Below the pieces are notes generated by a model. The model was not told where the DNA came from. It saw nothing but the letters and a program-made list of their open reading frames with translations, and did not search any database. Source: Ruegeria atlantica (GTDB lineage Bacteria; Pseudomonadota; Alphaproteobacteria; Rhodobacterales; Rhodobacteraceae). Taken from it: a stretch of 64,000 nt of DNA. The stretch spans positions 102,040 through 166,039 of the forward strand of contig NZ_CYPU01000007.1 in NCBI RefSeq assembly GCF_001458195.1, written 5' to 3'. Below, piece by piece: positions 13,117-21,940 of the stretch. A program made the position numbers and the translations under genes. Each line of letters starts with the position of its first letter. Positions within the stretch are counted from its first letter, which is position 1.

Positions 13117-14295
13117 TTACTCTCCTTCCGGAGCGGTGCGCACGGCGCCTCGGGGCAATGTCAGAGCTTTGACCAGCAATTCGATATCCTTGCGCAGTTC
13201 GCTCATGCTTTCCTGACGACCGGCCGAAATTTCTTCGAGGATACGCAAAAGTTGAACGTCCATCGACCGCAGGCGCATCCGGCTTTCGGCGTCAATTCCT
13301 TCACCCGTGCCCTGATCACGCATGTGATCCAGAAGGGCGTCCTGCCCAAGGGCCACCCGTTCCAATGCGGCTGTCACCCCTTCGGATTCAGACTGTCGCA
13401 CATTCATCTCACCAATCGCGTCGATTAGTTGGCCCAGTTTGACCGACACGGCGGCACGATCAGCCTCTTGCCCCGAAAACAGGTCCTGCAGCGCATCCAT
13501 CTGTTCGGACATCGCGTCCAGAACTGGGGTCAGAACCGCAATCTCGGCCCCGCCTTCTTCTGAGGCAGCAAAACCAACGCGGGTAATTGAGGACAACCAT
13601 TCCTCAAGCTCGCGGTAGAACCGGTTCTGGCCGTGACCTGCGAACAGTTCCAGAAGACCGACGATCAGAGACCCGGCAAGGCCCAAAAGGGACGACCCAA
13701 ATGCCACGCCCATTCCTTGTAGCTGGGCCTCAAGCCCCACCATCAGGCGGTTGAACACGGCCAGCCCTTCTTCGCCCTCTTGCGGGTTCAGACTGCGGAT
13801 CGTGTCGACAATGGCTGGGACGGTGGTCGCCAGGCCAAAGAACGTGCCCAAAAGGCCCAGATAAATCAGAACATTGGTAATATAGCGCGTGATCTCACGC
13901 TCTTCCTCGACGCGTTCCGCGACCGAATCCAGAATCGACCGGGTCGAACTGGAACTGATCTGTGACCGTGCTCCGCGTTCGCGCAGCAATGAGGCCAAAG
14001 GTGCCAACAATTGCGGCGTGCGTGCGTCTTCGCGGACAACGCCGCCAACAAAAGCCTCAATCCAGCGAACCGAGCCAATCAGCTGTGTCACCTGAAAGAA
14101 ACAGGCAAAAACGCCGATTATGAAAACCAGGATGATAAAGCCGTTCAGGTACGGGTTGGCCTGAAACACCGGCAGCACATAAGGCAGCGCCATGAAGACG
14201 CCCAACCCCGCCAGGCCAATTGCGACCAACATCATCACAATCTGACGGATGGGATGCGAGAAATGGGGTCTCGCGCCCTGATGTGCCTGCGCCAT
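13117..14295 (-). CDS. MotA/TolQ/ExbB-like stator subunit
   Basis: A 392-residue inner-membrane protein with four predicted membrane helices (about 17-40, 52-72, 142-165 and 195-218). The third and fourth carry the stator signatures GLLGTFFGLATTVPAIVDTI and MGVAFGSSLLGLAGSLIVG. The C-terminal 170 residues are cytoplasmic and helical (MSEQMDALQDLF to ELRKDIELLVKAL). It is the upstream partner of the OmpA-domain gene. The pair is likely an ion-driven motor unit anchored to peptidoglycan. It is not flagellar, since no flagellar genes lie nearby. Confidence 0.8.
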   Translation of the reverse strand: MAQAHQGARPHFSHPIRQIVMMLVAIGLAGLGVFMALPYVLPVFQANPYLNGFIILVFIIGVFACFFQVTQLIGSVRWIEAFVGGVVREDARTPQLLAPLASLLRERGARSQISSSSTRSILDSVAERVEEEREITRYITNVLIYLGLLGTFFGLATTVPAIVDTIRSLNPQEGEEGLAVFNRLMVGLEAQLQGMGVAFGSSLLGLAGSLIVGLLELFAGHGQNRFYRELEEWLSSITRVGFAASEEGGAEIAVLTPVLDAMSEQMDALQDLFSGQEADRAAVSVKLGQLIDAIGEMNVRQSESEGVTAALERVALGQDALLDHMRDQGTGEGIDAESRMRLRSMDVQLLRILEEISAGRQESMSELRKDIELLVKALTLPRGAVRTAPEGE

Positions 14296-14364
14296 GCGCG
14301 TGTTTCCCGGTTTTTGCCTGCTCTGGCTTGAATCTAGCCAAAATCCGCCGGTGACGCCAAGGGT

Positions 14365-14895
14365 TTATGCTGTGATGCTGCGCACCCGTTGCGCTAACCA
14401 CTCAAGATCGGGATCGCGCAGGTCAATCTCGGCCAGATGTTCCGCAGTATTATACAGATATTCCGTATTCGGTCCGCGCCCGCCAATCGCATGTGCAATG
14501 ATCTGCGCCTGCTCCTCTAACGGCATGCCACCACAGTATTGGACATGTTCTGCGTCGATCACATAGGTCACGGCAGTGATAACCTCGCCAGTGTTCAGAT
14601 GCACATCAAGGTTTTTCTCGACATAGGCCGATGAGATCAGCTCGCGTTCGCGCAGCTCTTGAAGGGTGCGTTCTTCATGACCAGCTTCGACCGCAAGCGC
14701 CAAGCCTGTGCAATTGGCGTCGGTCTGTTCGTCCAACGCTAGCACCAGACCCGGATGTTCCTCGGTCCCGCGGTGGTGGATCGAACTCATGCAAAAGGAT
14801 CGCGCATACCCATGCAATGTGGCGTGTACGCTTCGGGCCACCGGAAAGCCCGGATTCCATAGCAGCGATCCATATCCGAAAACCCACATCGTCAT
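14365..14895 (-). CDS. chaC: glutathione-specific gamma-glutamylcyclotransferase (ChaC family)
   Basis: A 176-residue cytosolic enzyme that would split glutathione to 5-oxoproline and Cys-Gly. The ChaC nucleotide-like loop VFGYGSLLWNPGF opens the protein, followed by SIHHRGTEEHPGLVLALD and GGRGPNTEYLYNTAEHL, all typical of ChaC. Start ATG 14895 was chosen (a second ATG is at 14889); longer starts would overlap the divergent DUF2125 gene. It stands alone downstream of no obvious partner. Confidence 0.88.
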   Translation of the reverse strand: MTMWVFGYGSLLWNPGFPVARSVHATLHGYARSFCMSSIHHRGTEEHPGLVLALDEQTDANCTGLALAVEAGHEERTLQELRERELISSAYVEKNLDVHLNTGEVITAVTYVIDAEHVQYCGGMPLEEQAQIIAHAIGGRGPNTEYLYNTAEHLAEIDLRDPDLEWLAQRVRSITA

Positions 14896-14962
14896 TGCTC
14901 TGGTCCTTGCCCGTTTCGGCCTATAAACATCAAATTCAACGCGGGAAAAAGGGCCAACTGCC

Positions 14963-15964
14963 ATGCGCGGTCTAGTACGAGTAGTCATTTTCTTAACGGT
15001 TATCTGGAGCGCCTATTGGTTCGTCGCCGGATTCGGATTGCGCAACGCAATCACCGCTTGGTTCGACAAACAGCAGGAACAGGGTTGGCAGGCGGATTTT
15101 TCGGATGTTTTAACGGCGGGGTATCCGTTGCGCCACGTTACGCGCCTGAACAGTCCGGCGCTGGCTGATCCAGTCAACGGCACCGCATGGAGCGCCGATT
15201 GGATCGAATTCCAAAGCCCTGCAATCTGGCCGGGACGTCAGGTGCTGCGCTTTGCTGACACCCCCCAGCGCCTGTCCTATTTTGATCAGACGGCAACAAT
15301 CAAAGCCAGCGATCTGCAGGCTGAGCTGCAGCTACAGCCCGGTGTGGCGCTGGTGCTGGAAAAAATGGCTTTGACCGCGGGTTCATGGTTGATCACTGAT
15401 GATGCCGAAGCGCTGGCTGGCGGCGATACGCTGACAGTGGTTATGGAACAGACCTCTATTCCGGTAACCTATGCCATCGGCGCTCGAATAGACGGGTTCA
15501 CCCCGGGAGATGGTCTGCGCGATTTGATGCGGTCTGCGACCACGTTGCCGCAGGCGTTTGAGACGCTCGAACTGGATATGACGGCCACGTTCAACAAACC
15601 GTGGGATCGTACGGCTCTGGAACAAGGCAGACCGCAGCCGGTGAAGATTGACCTGAACCTGGCCGAGATGAAATGGGGTGCTTTGCGTTTGTTTGCAGCG
15701 GGTGAGCTCGACATCGACCACCAGGGAATCCCAACGGGCGAGATTGCGGTCAAAGCTGAAAACTGGCGCGACATGATTGCAATGGCTAATGCAGCGGGTG
15801 CCCTGCCCGATCAGGCCGTTGATCCTGTGACGCGCGCGCTGAATTTCATGGCCGGGCTGGGCGGTAATCCAAATGCGCTAGACCTGCAGCTTAACTTCCG
15901 CGACGGATTCGTGGCGCTGGGGCCTTTGCCGCTGGGGCCTGCCCCCCGCCTGATTCTGCGTTAA
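14963..15964 (+). CDS. DUF2125 domain protein
   Basis: A 333-residue protein with one N-terminal membrane anchor (VRVVIFLTVIWSAYWFVAGF) and a long periplasmic beta-rich region (about 35-333). The sequence around GWQADFSDVLTAGYPLRHVT matches the DUF2125 family of alphaproteobacteria. Its function is unknown. The stop codon shares the TTAA at 15961-15964 with the convergent extensin-like gene. Confidence 0.8.
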   Translation: MRGLVRVVIFLTVIWSAYWFVAGFGLRNAITAWFDKQQEQGWQADFSDVLTAGYPLRHVTRLNSPALADPVNGTAWSADWIEFQSPAIWPGRQVLRFADTPQRLSYFDQTATIKASDLQAELQLQPGVALVLEKMALTAGSWLITDDAEALAGGDTLTVVMEQTSIPVTYAIGARIDGFTPGDGLRDLMRSATTLPQAFETLELDMTATFNKPWDRTALEQGRPQPVKIDLNLAEMKWGALRLFAAGELDIDHQGIPTGEIAVKAENWRDMIAMANAAGALPDQAVDPVTRALNFMAGLGGNPNALDLQLNFRDGFVALGPLPLGPAPRLILR

Positions 15965-16797
15965 CGGCAGTATGGCCCGCGACGGTGGCGGGCTGTATCC
16001 AGATGGAAATGATCCCGGTGATACCGGTCGGCGTTTGGCCCCAATACGGTGCCAAACGGCCCGCATGCATCGCGCCAGATCTTGGCCAGTTGTTTTTGCG
16101 ATGGGTTCTTGCGCCATCCATTCAGGACCGTCACAACCTCTCCATCGGCCATCTTGAAGGCCGAGATATCAATCGCGCGGCCTTTTCCATGCTCGGAAAT
16201 ACGGGCGCCCTTACGGTTGTTGCGCGTCCGACACGCGTAGTGTGCGGCAACCTGCAATTGAACCACAGGCCCGCGTCGCTTGAACGTCGGCTTGACCGCT
16301 TTCTCAACCCATTTGTTCAGCGCAATTGCCGTTCCACAATCCATCGTGGAGGGACGGCTAAGCGTCACACCTGAGACCGAGGTGATCTGAACAGCGTCCT
16401 TGATCCCGCAAGCCTTGATCCTGCCCGGTACCGTCCCGACAGGCTTACCCTGAATATCGATGTCGCCACACACCGATCCTTTACGCAGTTTGCGCTTTTT
16501 GAACAGCGCCTCCTGCTCCAAGGCTTTGGGCCGCAGGTAAGGCATCAGCGACGTGTCCGGGCCAAGCAGAGGCAGCTCTGCAGGCCGTGCCGCGGCTGCT
16601 AAAACCTGCGGTGAATCCGGCCGCAATTCTGGTCGTATGGTGGCCGGAGGCAGCTGAGGCACTGCGCTGCTAAGGACCGCAAGTGTAGCCTGAGGTCGCG
16701 ATATCGGTATTAACGAACGTTCCAGCGAACCAGCCTGAGTTGACATTGCGCAAAGCGCTGCAAATCCGGTCAGAATGGTTCTCCAGCCCTGCGTCAT
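15961..16797 (-). CDS. extensin-like C-terminal domain protein (putative murein carboxypeptidase)
   Basis: A 278-residue exported protein with signal peptide MTQGWRTILTGFAALCAMST. The extensin-like C-terminal domain fills about residues 105-278: CGTAIALNKWVEKAV, then HYACRTRNNRKGARISEHGKG, RAIDISAF and DRYHRDHFHLDTA. The His/Asp pattern (SEHGKGRAIDI and HRDHFHLD) resembles M15/LAS-type zinc peptidases, which suggests peptidoglycan cleavage. Start ATG 16797 gives the signal peptide and lies four bases after the tyrC stop, so it is probably cotranscribed with hisC and tyrC. Confidence 0.82.
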   Translation of the reverse strand: MTQGWRTILTGFAALCAMSTQAGSLERSLIPISRPQATLAVLSSAVPQLPPATIRPELRPDSPQVLAAAARPAELPLLGPDTSLMPYLRPKALEQEALFKKRKLRKGSVCGDIDIQGKPVGTVPGRIKACGIKDAVQITSVSGVTLSRPSTMDCGTAIALNKWVEKAVKPTFKRRGPVVQLQVAAHYACRTRNNRKGARISEHGKGRAIDISAFKMADGEVVTVLNGWRKNPSQKQLAKIWRDACGPFGTVLGPNADRYHRDHFHLDTARHRRGPYCR

Positions 16798-16801
16798 AGG
16801 T

Positions 16802-17713
16802 TTATTTTCCCCGTCCGAAATCAGGCGCATCCGTATCCTGACCTGCATCAATGATGCCGCGGCGGATGGCGCGCGTACGAGTGAAATAATCGAAAAGCTG
16901 CTCGCCGTCACCTGTTCTGATCGCGCGCTGCAGTGCAAACAGTTCTTCGGTGAACCGGCCAAGGATCTCCAGCGTCGCATCCTTGTTGGTCAGGAACACG
17001 TCCCGCCACATGGTCGGGTCAGAGGCCGCGATGCGGGTGAAGTCTCGGAATCCAGCGGCGGAATACTTGATAACTTCGGTATCGGTGACCCGGCGCAGAT
17101 CATCCGCAACGCCCACCATCGTATAGGCGATCAGGTGCGGCGCGTGCGATGTGACGGCCAGAACCAGATCATGGTGATCCGCGTCCATCTCATCAACGTT
17201 TGACCCCATGCCTTCCCAAAGTGCCCGCAAACGGGCAATCGCATCCGGGTCCGAGCCTTCAACCGGAACCAAAAGGCACCAGCGGTTGTCAAAGAGTTCT
17301 GCAAAACCCGATTCCGGGCCGGAATGCTCCGTCCCTGCCAGCGGGTGCGCGGGGATGAAATGCACACCATCCGGGATTTCCGGCCCAACGGCCTGAATAA
17401 CGTGACGCTTGACCGAGCCGACATCTGTCACCGTCGCGCCGGGTTTCACGACAGGTGCAATATCTTTTGCAACAGCGCCCATCGCGCCGACAGGAACACA
17501 GAGAACGACCAGATCCGCGCCCTCGACCGCCTCTTGCGCGGTATCGCAGACGCGATCACACAAGCCGATGCGGCGGGCCGTGTCGCGGGTGGTCTCGGAC
17601 CGGGCATAGCCAGTCACTTCGCCAGCAAGCCCGGCGCGTTTGATCGCCCAGAACATCGACGAGGCGATCAGGCCAAGCCCGATCAAGGCCACACGGTCGT
17701 AAACTTGGTTCAT
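16802..17713 (-). CDS. tyrC: prephenate/arogenate dehydrogenase
   Basis: A 303-residue NAD(P)-dependent enzyme of tyrosine synthesis, oxidatively decarboxylating prephenate or arogenate. The Rossmann motif is [20 protein letters not shown] near residues 8-27. Family segments DVGSVKRHV and [18 protein letters not shown] follow. There is no ACT or chorismate mutase domain. The ATG overlaps the hisC stop by four bases. A hisC-tyrC pairing is common, because HisC-type aminotransferases can also act on aromatic keto acids. Confidence 0.93.
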   Translation of the reverse strand: MNQVYDRVALIGLGLIASSMFWAIKRAGLAGEVTGYARSETTRDTARRIGLCDRVCDTAQEAVEGADLVVLCVPVGAMGAVAKDIAPVVKPGATVTDVGSVKRHVIQAVGPEIPDGVHFIPAHPLAGTEHSGPESGFAELFDNRWCLLVPVEGSDPDAIARLRALWEGMGSNVDEMDADHHDLVLAVTSHAPHLIAYTMVGVADDLRRVTDTEVIKYSAAGFRDFTRIAASDPTMWRDVFLTNKDATLEILGRFTEELFALQRAIRTGDGEQLFDYFTRTRAIRRGIIDAGQDTDAPDFGRGK

Positions 17714-18795
17714 GCGACGCCCCCTTTGAACGCGGTGATGGCCGCAACAACGCGGCGGCAGGCTTCTTCGTCGCCCACGGTGATCCGCAAAGCGTTTGGC
17801 AGGTTGTAGCCCGACACACGGCGCACAATCAAACCTTGGGTCTTGAGATAGCCGTCACACGCCTCGGTCTCGGCCTGGTCGGCAAAGCGGGCGAGGATGA
17901 AATTGGTGCAGGACGCATCCGATGGAACGCCGATCTTGGCCAGTTCATCCGACAACCACACCCGCAGGCGCGCATTTTCGGCCTGGCAGAAGGACAGGAA
18001 TTCCACGTCATTCACCGCAGCCTCTGCAGCAGCCAACGCGGTCAAGGACAGGTTGAACGGCTGACGCACCCGGTTCAGTACGTCGATAATCGACTGCGCG
18101 GCATAGCCCCATCCGACACGCATTCCACCCAGACCGTACACCTTGGAAAAGGTCCGCGTCATGATCACGTTGTCAAACCGATCCACCAGCGATGCACCAC
18201 CGTCGAACCCATCGACAAACTCGGCATAGGCCCCGTCGATCACCATCAGGCAGGTCTTGGGTAATGTCTCGGCCAAACGCAGCAATTCAGCCTCGGGGAT
18301 CATGGTCGAGGTCGGGTTGCCTGGGTTGGTCACGAACACGATCCGGGTCTGGTCGCTCACGGCGGCCAGAATGTTTTCGACATCCACGTGGCGATTGCGC
18401 TCGGCCACCATCACCGGTGTCGCGCCGGCCATGCGGGCGATGATCGGGTACATTGAAAACCCGTGCTCGGTATAGATGACCTCATCACCCGGTCCGGCAT
18501 AGGCCTGGGCAATGAATTGCAGCACTTCGTCACTGCCAACGCCGCAGATAAGCCGCGCAGTGTCCAACCCGTGCCGCTCACCTATCGCTGAGCGCAGGCT
18601 TGCATGATCGGTACTGGGATACCGATGCAGCGTCGCCGCACTAGCGCGCACGGCCTCGATCGCCTTGGGGCTGGGACCGAACGGGTTTTCGTTGGAGCTG
18701 AGCTTGATCACATGTTCCACCCCGGCCACATGTGACTGGCCGCCCTGATAGAGCGCGATGTCCATAATGCCGGGCTGCGGGGTGATCTTGTTCAT
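17710..18795 (-). CDS. hisC: histidinol-phosphate aminotransferase
   Basis: A 361-residue class I/II PLP enzyme. Signatures: [19 protein letters not shown] at the N-terminus, [27 protein letters not shown], and the PLP-lysine segment [20 protein letters not shown] near residue 213. It makes histidinol phosphate and may also transaminate phenylpyruvate or prephenate, given the overlap with tyrC. The Shine-Dalgarno GGAG sits inside the 3' arm of a perfect inverted repeat (18797-18820), so translation may be controlled by RNA structure. Confidence 0.94.
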   Translation of the reverse strand: MNKITPQPGIMDIALYQGGQSHVAGVEHVIKLSSNENPFGPSPKAIEAVRASAATLHRYPSTDHASLRSAIGERHGLDTARLICGVGSDEVLQFIAQAYAGPGDEVIYTEHGFSMYPIIARMAGATPVMVAERNRHVDVENILAAVSDQTRIVFVTNPGNPTSTMIPEAELLRLAETLPKTCLMVIDGAYAEFVDGFDGGASLVDRFDNVIMTRTFSKVYGLGGMRVGWGYAAQSIIDVLNRVRQPFNLSLTALAAAEAAVNDVEFLSFCQAENARLRVWLSDELAKIGVPSDASCTNFILARFADQAETEACDGYLKTQGLIVRRVSGYNLPNALRITVGDEEACRRVVAAITAFKGGVA

Positions 18796-18796
18796 A

Positions 18797-18820
18797 AGAG
18801 GCTCCGTTGTTGGAGCCTCT
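18797..18820 (-). promoter_or_regulatory. hairpin sequestering the hisC ribosome binding site
   Basis: On the minus strand, a perfect 9-bp stem (AGAGGCTCC and GGAGCCTCT) with a six-base loop ends one base before the hisC ATG. The 3' arm contains GGAG, six bases from the ATG. There is no T tract, so a plain terminator is less likely, although termination of the upstream aminotransferase transcript is not excluded. Confidence 0.55.
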
Positions 18821-18828
18821 CATACCCG

Positions 18829-18844
18829 TCTCAACGCGTTGAGA
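18829..18844. repeat. 16-bp perfect palindrome upstream of hisC
   Basis: TCTCAACGCGTTGAGA is fully self-complementary. It lies between the aminotransferase stop (18860) and the hisC hairpin. It could be an operator or a second RNA hairpin on the same transcript. Its function is unproven. Confidence 0.55.
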
Positions 18845-18859
18845 AAAGCGGCAATTCCG

Positions 18860-20275
18860 TCACGCCGCTTTGAAGCGGGCGGTCGCCGGGTCGGCGTTGT
18901 AATAAGGGGCGAATTCCTCTGTCCTGTGGGACAGATCGTTAACGCTGTCGATGATGAACTGAACCGTCTCTTCGCTCATTAGGTACGAGAAATTCAGCCG
19001 CACCCAACCCGGTTTCTTCATCTCTTCACCCGCAGACAGGGCCGCATGCAATTCAGCGGACGTTTCGCGGTCGATATCCAACAGACGATGCGCATAAGGG
19101 CCGGCACAGGCGCAACCACCGCGCGCCTGAATGCCGTAAATGTCGCTGAGCATTCGTGTAAATAGCTGCTGGTGCACCGGCTGGCCGGAGTTGTCCCGCA
19201 CAAGGAAAGAGTAGATCGGCAGGCGATGCGGATTATCAGTGCCTAGCAAAGTCAGGTTTGGATTGTCGCCCCACCCTTTCAATGCCATTTCATTGTATCG
19301 GGCTTCGCGTTCAGCAATTTCATCCGTGCCGACGACATCCTTAACGATGAAGGCCAGCGCGGCGCGGATATCCCCAATCACATTGGGTGTTCCGGCTTCT
19401 TCCCGCGTGGCCAAATCCTCGCTGTAGTCATGGCGCCAGGGCGATACAAAACTGACAGTGCCGCCACCAGGCCAACTTGGGCAAGTGCGGCGAACTGCGT
19501 TCTGGTTGACGATCAGCACGCCTGACGCGCCCGGGCCGCCCGGGAATTTATGAGGCGAGACGACTATGGCGTCCTTGCGTGCATCCTCTGGCCCCATGTC
19601 CATCGGCAGGTAGGGTCCGCCACCGGCATAGTCCCAGATCGACACAGCCCCATGCGCCTTAAGCAGCCGGGTGATCGGATCTGGATCGGTGATGATGCCG
19701 GTCACGTTGGATGCCGCCGAGAAGGAACCGATAATCAGATCGGACTCGGCATTATCCGCCAACGCCTGTTCAAGTGCAGTAAGATCAACGCCGCCTTCGG
19801 ACGCCTCGGGGATTTCTATGACCTGCGCCTTGCTTTCGCGCCAGGGCAGAATGTTGGAATGATGCTCATACGGCCCGATCAAAACAACCGGCCGGTCAGC
19901 CCCTTCAACTCCCATCAAGCTGACCAGCCGGTTAAGACCCGCAGTGGCGCCAGACCCGGTGAAGATCACCGCGTCCTCTTCCCTTGCTCCAACAATGCGG
20001 GCTATTTCCGCGCGCGCTTCGCGGCGCAGACGGGTCATGTAAGACCCGCAATAGGAGGCCTCGGTATGGCTGTTGGCATAAAAAGGCAGCACCTCATGGG
20101 CGACAAAATCCTCTACCTGCTGCAGCGCACGACCCGAAGCGACGTAGTCCGCATAAACCAGCGGCACGTCCCCATTCAGACCGGGGATCAGAACATTCTC
20201 TCCGATCAGCCCGTCGCGCAGGGTTGAATTGCGAGTGGTGGATTGGAGGTCTGCGCGAAATTTGAACAAGGTCAT
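18860..20275 (-). CDS. class V aminotransferase / cysteine desulfurase-like protein
   Basis: A 471-residue PLP enzyme of the NifS/CsdA fold. Visible are the N-terminal VYADYVASGRALQQVEDFV, the helix EDAVIFTGSGATAGLNRL, the PLP-lysine segment VVSPHKFPGGPGASGVLIVN and a Cys-containing loop GIQARGGCACAGPYAHRLL that could hold a desulfurase nucleophile. ATG 20275 follows GGAG at nine bases; a start at 20302 is possible but lacks support. It is divergent from an Lrp-type regulator and so is probably its target. The substrate is unknown; no iscU or sufE-like gene is nearby. Confidence 0.82.
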   Translation of the reverse strand: MTLFKFRADLQSTTRNSTLRDGLIGENVLIPGLNGDVPLVYADYVASGRALQQVEDFVAHEVLPFYANSHTEASYCGSYMTRLRREARAEIARIVGAREEDAVIFTGSGATAGLNRLVSLMGVEGADRPVVLIGPYEHHSNILPWRESKAQVIEIPEASEGGVDLTALEQALADNAESDLIIGSFSAASNVTGIITDPDPITRLLKAHGAVSIWDYAGGGPYLPMDMGPEDARKDAIVVSPHKFPGGPGASGVLIVNQNAVRRTCPSWPGGGTVSFVSPWRHDYSEDLATREEAGTPNVIGDIRAALAFIVKDVVGTDEIAEREARYNEMALKGWGDNPNLTLLGTDNPHRLPIYSFLVRDNSGQPVHQQLFTRMLSDIYGIQARGGCACAGPYAHRLLDIDRETSAELHAALSAGEEMKKPGWVRLNFSYLMSEETVQFIIDSVNDLSHRTEEFAPYYNADPATARFKAA

Positions 20276-20344
20276 GACTAATTCTCCGTATTGCATCACC
20301 AAATATGATTGAATAGGGATGCAGAAAATTCACCTTTCTTTTGG

Positions 20345-20354
20345 TAGATATCTA
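20345..20354. promoter_or_regulatory. candidate operator between aminotransferase and Lrp genes
   Basis: TAGATATCTA is a perfect 10-bp palindrome in an AT-rich flank within the 103-base divergent intergenic region. Its placement fits autoregulation by the Lrp-type protein. This rests on position and symmetry only. Confidence 0.35.
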
Positions 20355-20378
20355 AAATTTTGTGTCATATGCTTCTTT

Positions 20379-20840
20379 ATGGCAGAAAAATTAGATCATA
20401 TTGACAAGCGCATCCTTCGCGAACTTCAAACAGACGCAACACTGTCCCAGCGTGAGTTGGCGGACCGAGTCGGGTTGTCGCAAAATGCCTGTTGGCGGCG
20501 GCTGAAGGCGTTGAACGAAAATGGCGTCATTACCGGTTCGACCGCGCGGATCGCCCGCGAAAAACTGGGGCTGAGCCTTGTGGTCTTTGTTATGCTGCGC
20601 ACCCGGCACCATTCGGCGGAATGGCTGCAAGCCTTTCGAAGCCACGTCCTGACCATCCCCGAGGTGGTGGATTTTCACCGCATTGGTGGCGACTATGACT
20701 ATCAGTTGAAAGTCGTCACGCAAGATATGACGTCATATGACAAGGTGTATCAGCGATTGATCGACAAGGTCGAACTAGACAGTGTGACCTCGTACTTTGC
20801 GATGGAGGCCATCGCCGAAAGCAGGCCGCTGCCAATTTGA
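20379..20840 (+). CDS. Lrp/AsnC family transcriptional regulator
   Basis: A 153-residue regulator. The N-terminal helix-turn-helix (about 5-60) contains HIDKRILRELQTDATLSQRE and VGLSQNACWRRLKALNENGV. The C-terminal RAM/AsnC ligand domain contains IPEVVDFHRIGGDYDYQLKV. The start at 20379 gives the usual Lrp N-terminus; an upstream start at 20319 would add a non-homologous hydrophobic stretch. It is divergent from the class V aminotransferase, which it probably controls in response to an amino acid. Confidence 0.92.
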   Translation: MAEKLDHIDKRILRELQTDATLSQRELADRVGLSQNACWRRLKALNENGVITGSTARIAREKLGLSLVVFVMLRTRHHSAEWLQAFRSHVLTIPEVVDFHRIGGDYDYQLKVVTQDMTSYDKVYQRLIDKVELDSVTSYFAMEAIAESRPLPI

Positions 20841-21066
20841 CTCAGCGCCTTCGGCGGACTTCTTCAATTGTCAGGCTGGAATACTGCTCGTAGGTTGTTA
20901 CGCGTTCAATTCAAAACACAGCCTGCGCCACCCAAGCGTGTACTTCAGCATTCCCACCCACTGCAGGCGTTCCATTGGGTCACTTCGGTGGATATTTTCT
21001 AATAGCCGAGATGCAACATGCTGAATCAGCCTTCAAACCCAATACGCGTCGTCACATGACCAAACA

Positions 21067-21101
21067 AAAAAAGGGCCGCGCAAACTACGCGGCCCTGGAA
21101 T
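21067..21101 (-). terminator. intrinsic terminator of rpsD
   Basis: On the minus strand, an 8-bp G/C-rich stem (AGGGCCGCG against CGCGGCCCT) with a short loop is followed by a run of seven T. It lies about 20 bases beyond the rpsD stop. Confidence 0.85.
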
Positions 21102-21119
21102 TCTGGGTGTCGGCGAAGA

Positions 21120-21740
21120 TTAGTTCTTCGCGTAGAATTCGACGACCAGGTTTGGTTCCATGACGACCGGGTAAGGCACATCGCCCAGGCCAGGTGCGCG
21201 AACGAAGGTCGCGGTCATTTTCGAGTGGTCGGCGTCGATGTAGTCAGGCACGTCACGCTCGGCCAGAGCAGCGGCTTCCAGAACTACAGCCAGTTGCTTG
21301 GACTTGTCGCGTACTTCGATCACGTCGCCTTCTTTGACACGGTAGCTGGGGATGTTGACCCGCTTGCCGTTCACTTTGACGTGGCCGTGGTTCACGAACT
21401 GACGTGCAGCAAAGACGGTTGCAACGAACTTGGCACGGTAGACAACCGCGTCCAGACGACGCTCCAGAAGACCGATCAGGTTTTCACCGGTATCGCCGTT
21501 CACACGTACAGCTTCGGCGTAGATGCGGCGGAACTGCTTCTCGGTCAGGTCGCCATAGTAGCCTTTCAGCTTCTGCTTGGCGCGCAGCTGCAGACCGAAG
21601 TCCGACAGTTTGCCCTTGCGGCGCTGGCCGTGCTGGCCGGGGCCGTACTCGCGACGGTTGACCGGGGATTTCGGGCGACCCCAGATGTTTTCACCCATCC
21701 GGCGGTCAATTTTGTACTTGGCAGACGTGCGTTTGGTCAC
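21120..21740 (-). CDS. rpsD: 30S ribosomal protein S4
   Basis: The 206-residue S4 nucleates assembly of the 30S 5' domain and can act as a translational repressor. The N-terminal [20 protein letters not shown] and [20 protein letters not shown] are typical of the alphaproteobacterial form, and the S4 RNA-binding domain ([40 protein letters not shown]) follows. It is a single-gene unit with its own promoter and terminator. The roughly 115-base leader contains a short CCCC/GGGG hairpin at 21825-21836, possibly an autoregulatory target. Confidence 0.97.
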   Translation of the reverse strand: MTKRTSAKYKIDRRMGENIWGRPKSPVNRREYGPGQHGQRRKGKLSDFGLQLRAKQKLKGYYGDLTEKQFRRIYAEAVRVNGDTGENLIGLLERRLDAVVYRAKFVATVFAARQFVNHGHVKVNGKRVNIPSYRVKEGDVIEVRDKSKQLAVVLEAAALAERDVPDYIDADHSKMTATFVRAPGLGDVPYPVVMEPNLVVEFYAKN

Positions 21741-21860
21741 GGCTGATCTCCTTCTTTAGGTCGAGGCCCATACAGGCCACTATGAAGGGCGTTGTCCTCT
21801 TGAGGTTTCCCCCATGACAGGAATCCCCTTACGGGGTCCACCAACACCAATGAAGCCGCG

Positions 21861-21888
21861 CTTATATCCGCAGAACTGGCGGAGTCAA
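21861..21888 (-). promoter_or_regulatory. sigma70-type promoter of rpsD
   Basis: On the minus strand, TTGACT (complement of 21883-21888) and TATAAG (complement of 21861-21866) are separated by 16 bases. This is close to the housekeeping consensus and is followed by the rpsD leader. Confidence 0.7.
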
Positions 21889-21940
21889 CACGGCTGTGGA
21901 TTTTTTGCTATGTGCGAGTGTCGTCGGCCTGCTTGGCGTT

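Noticed and set aside
11413..14295. Zorya-type defence system (ZorA/ZorB)
   Set aside because: No zorC, zorD or zorE-like gene is adjacent, the coiled coil is on the MotB-like rather than the MotA-like subunit, and the next genes are ordinary core genes (chaC, DUF2125).
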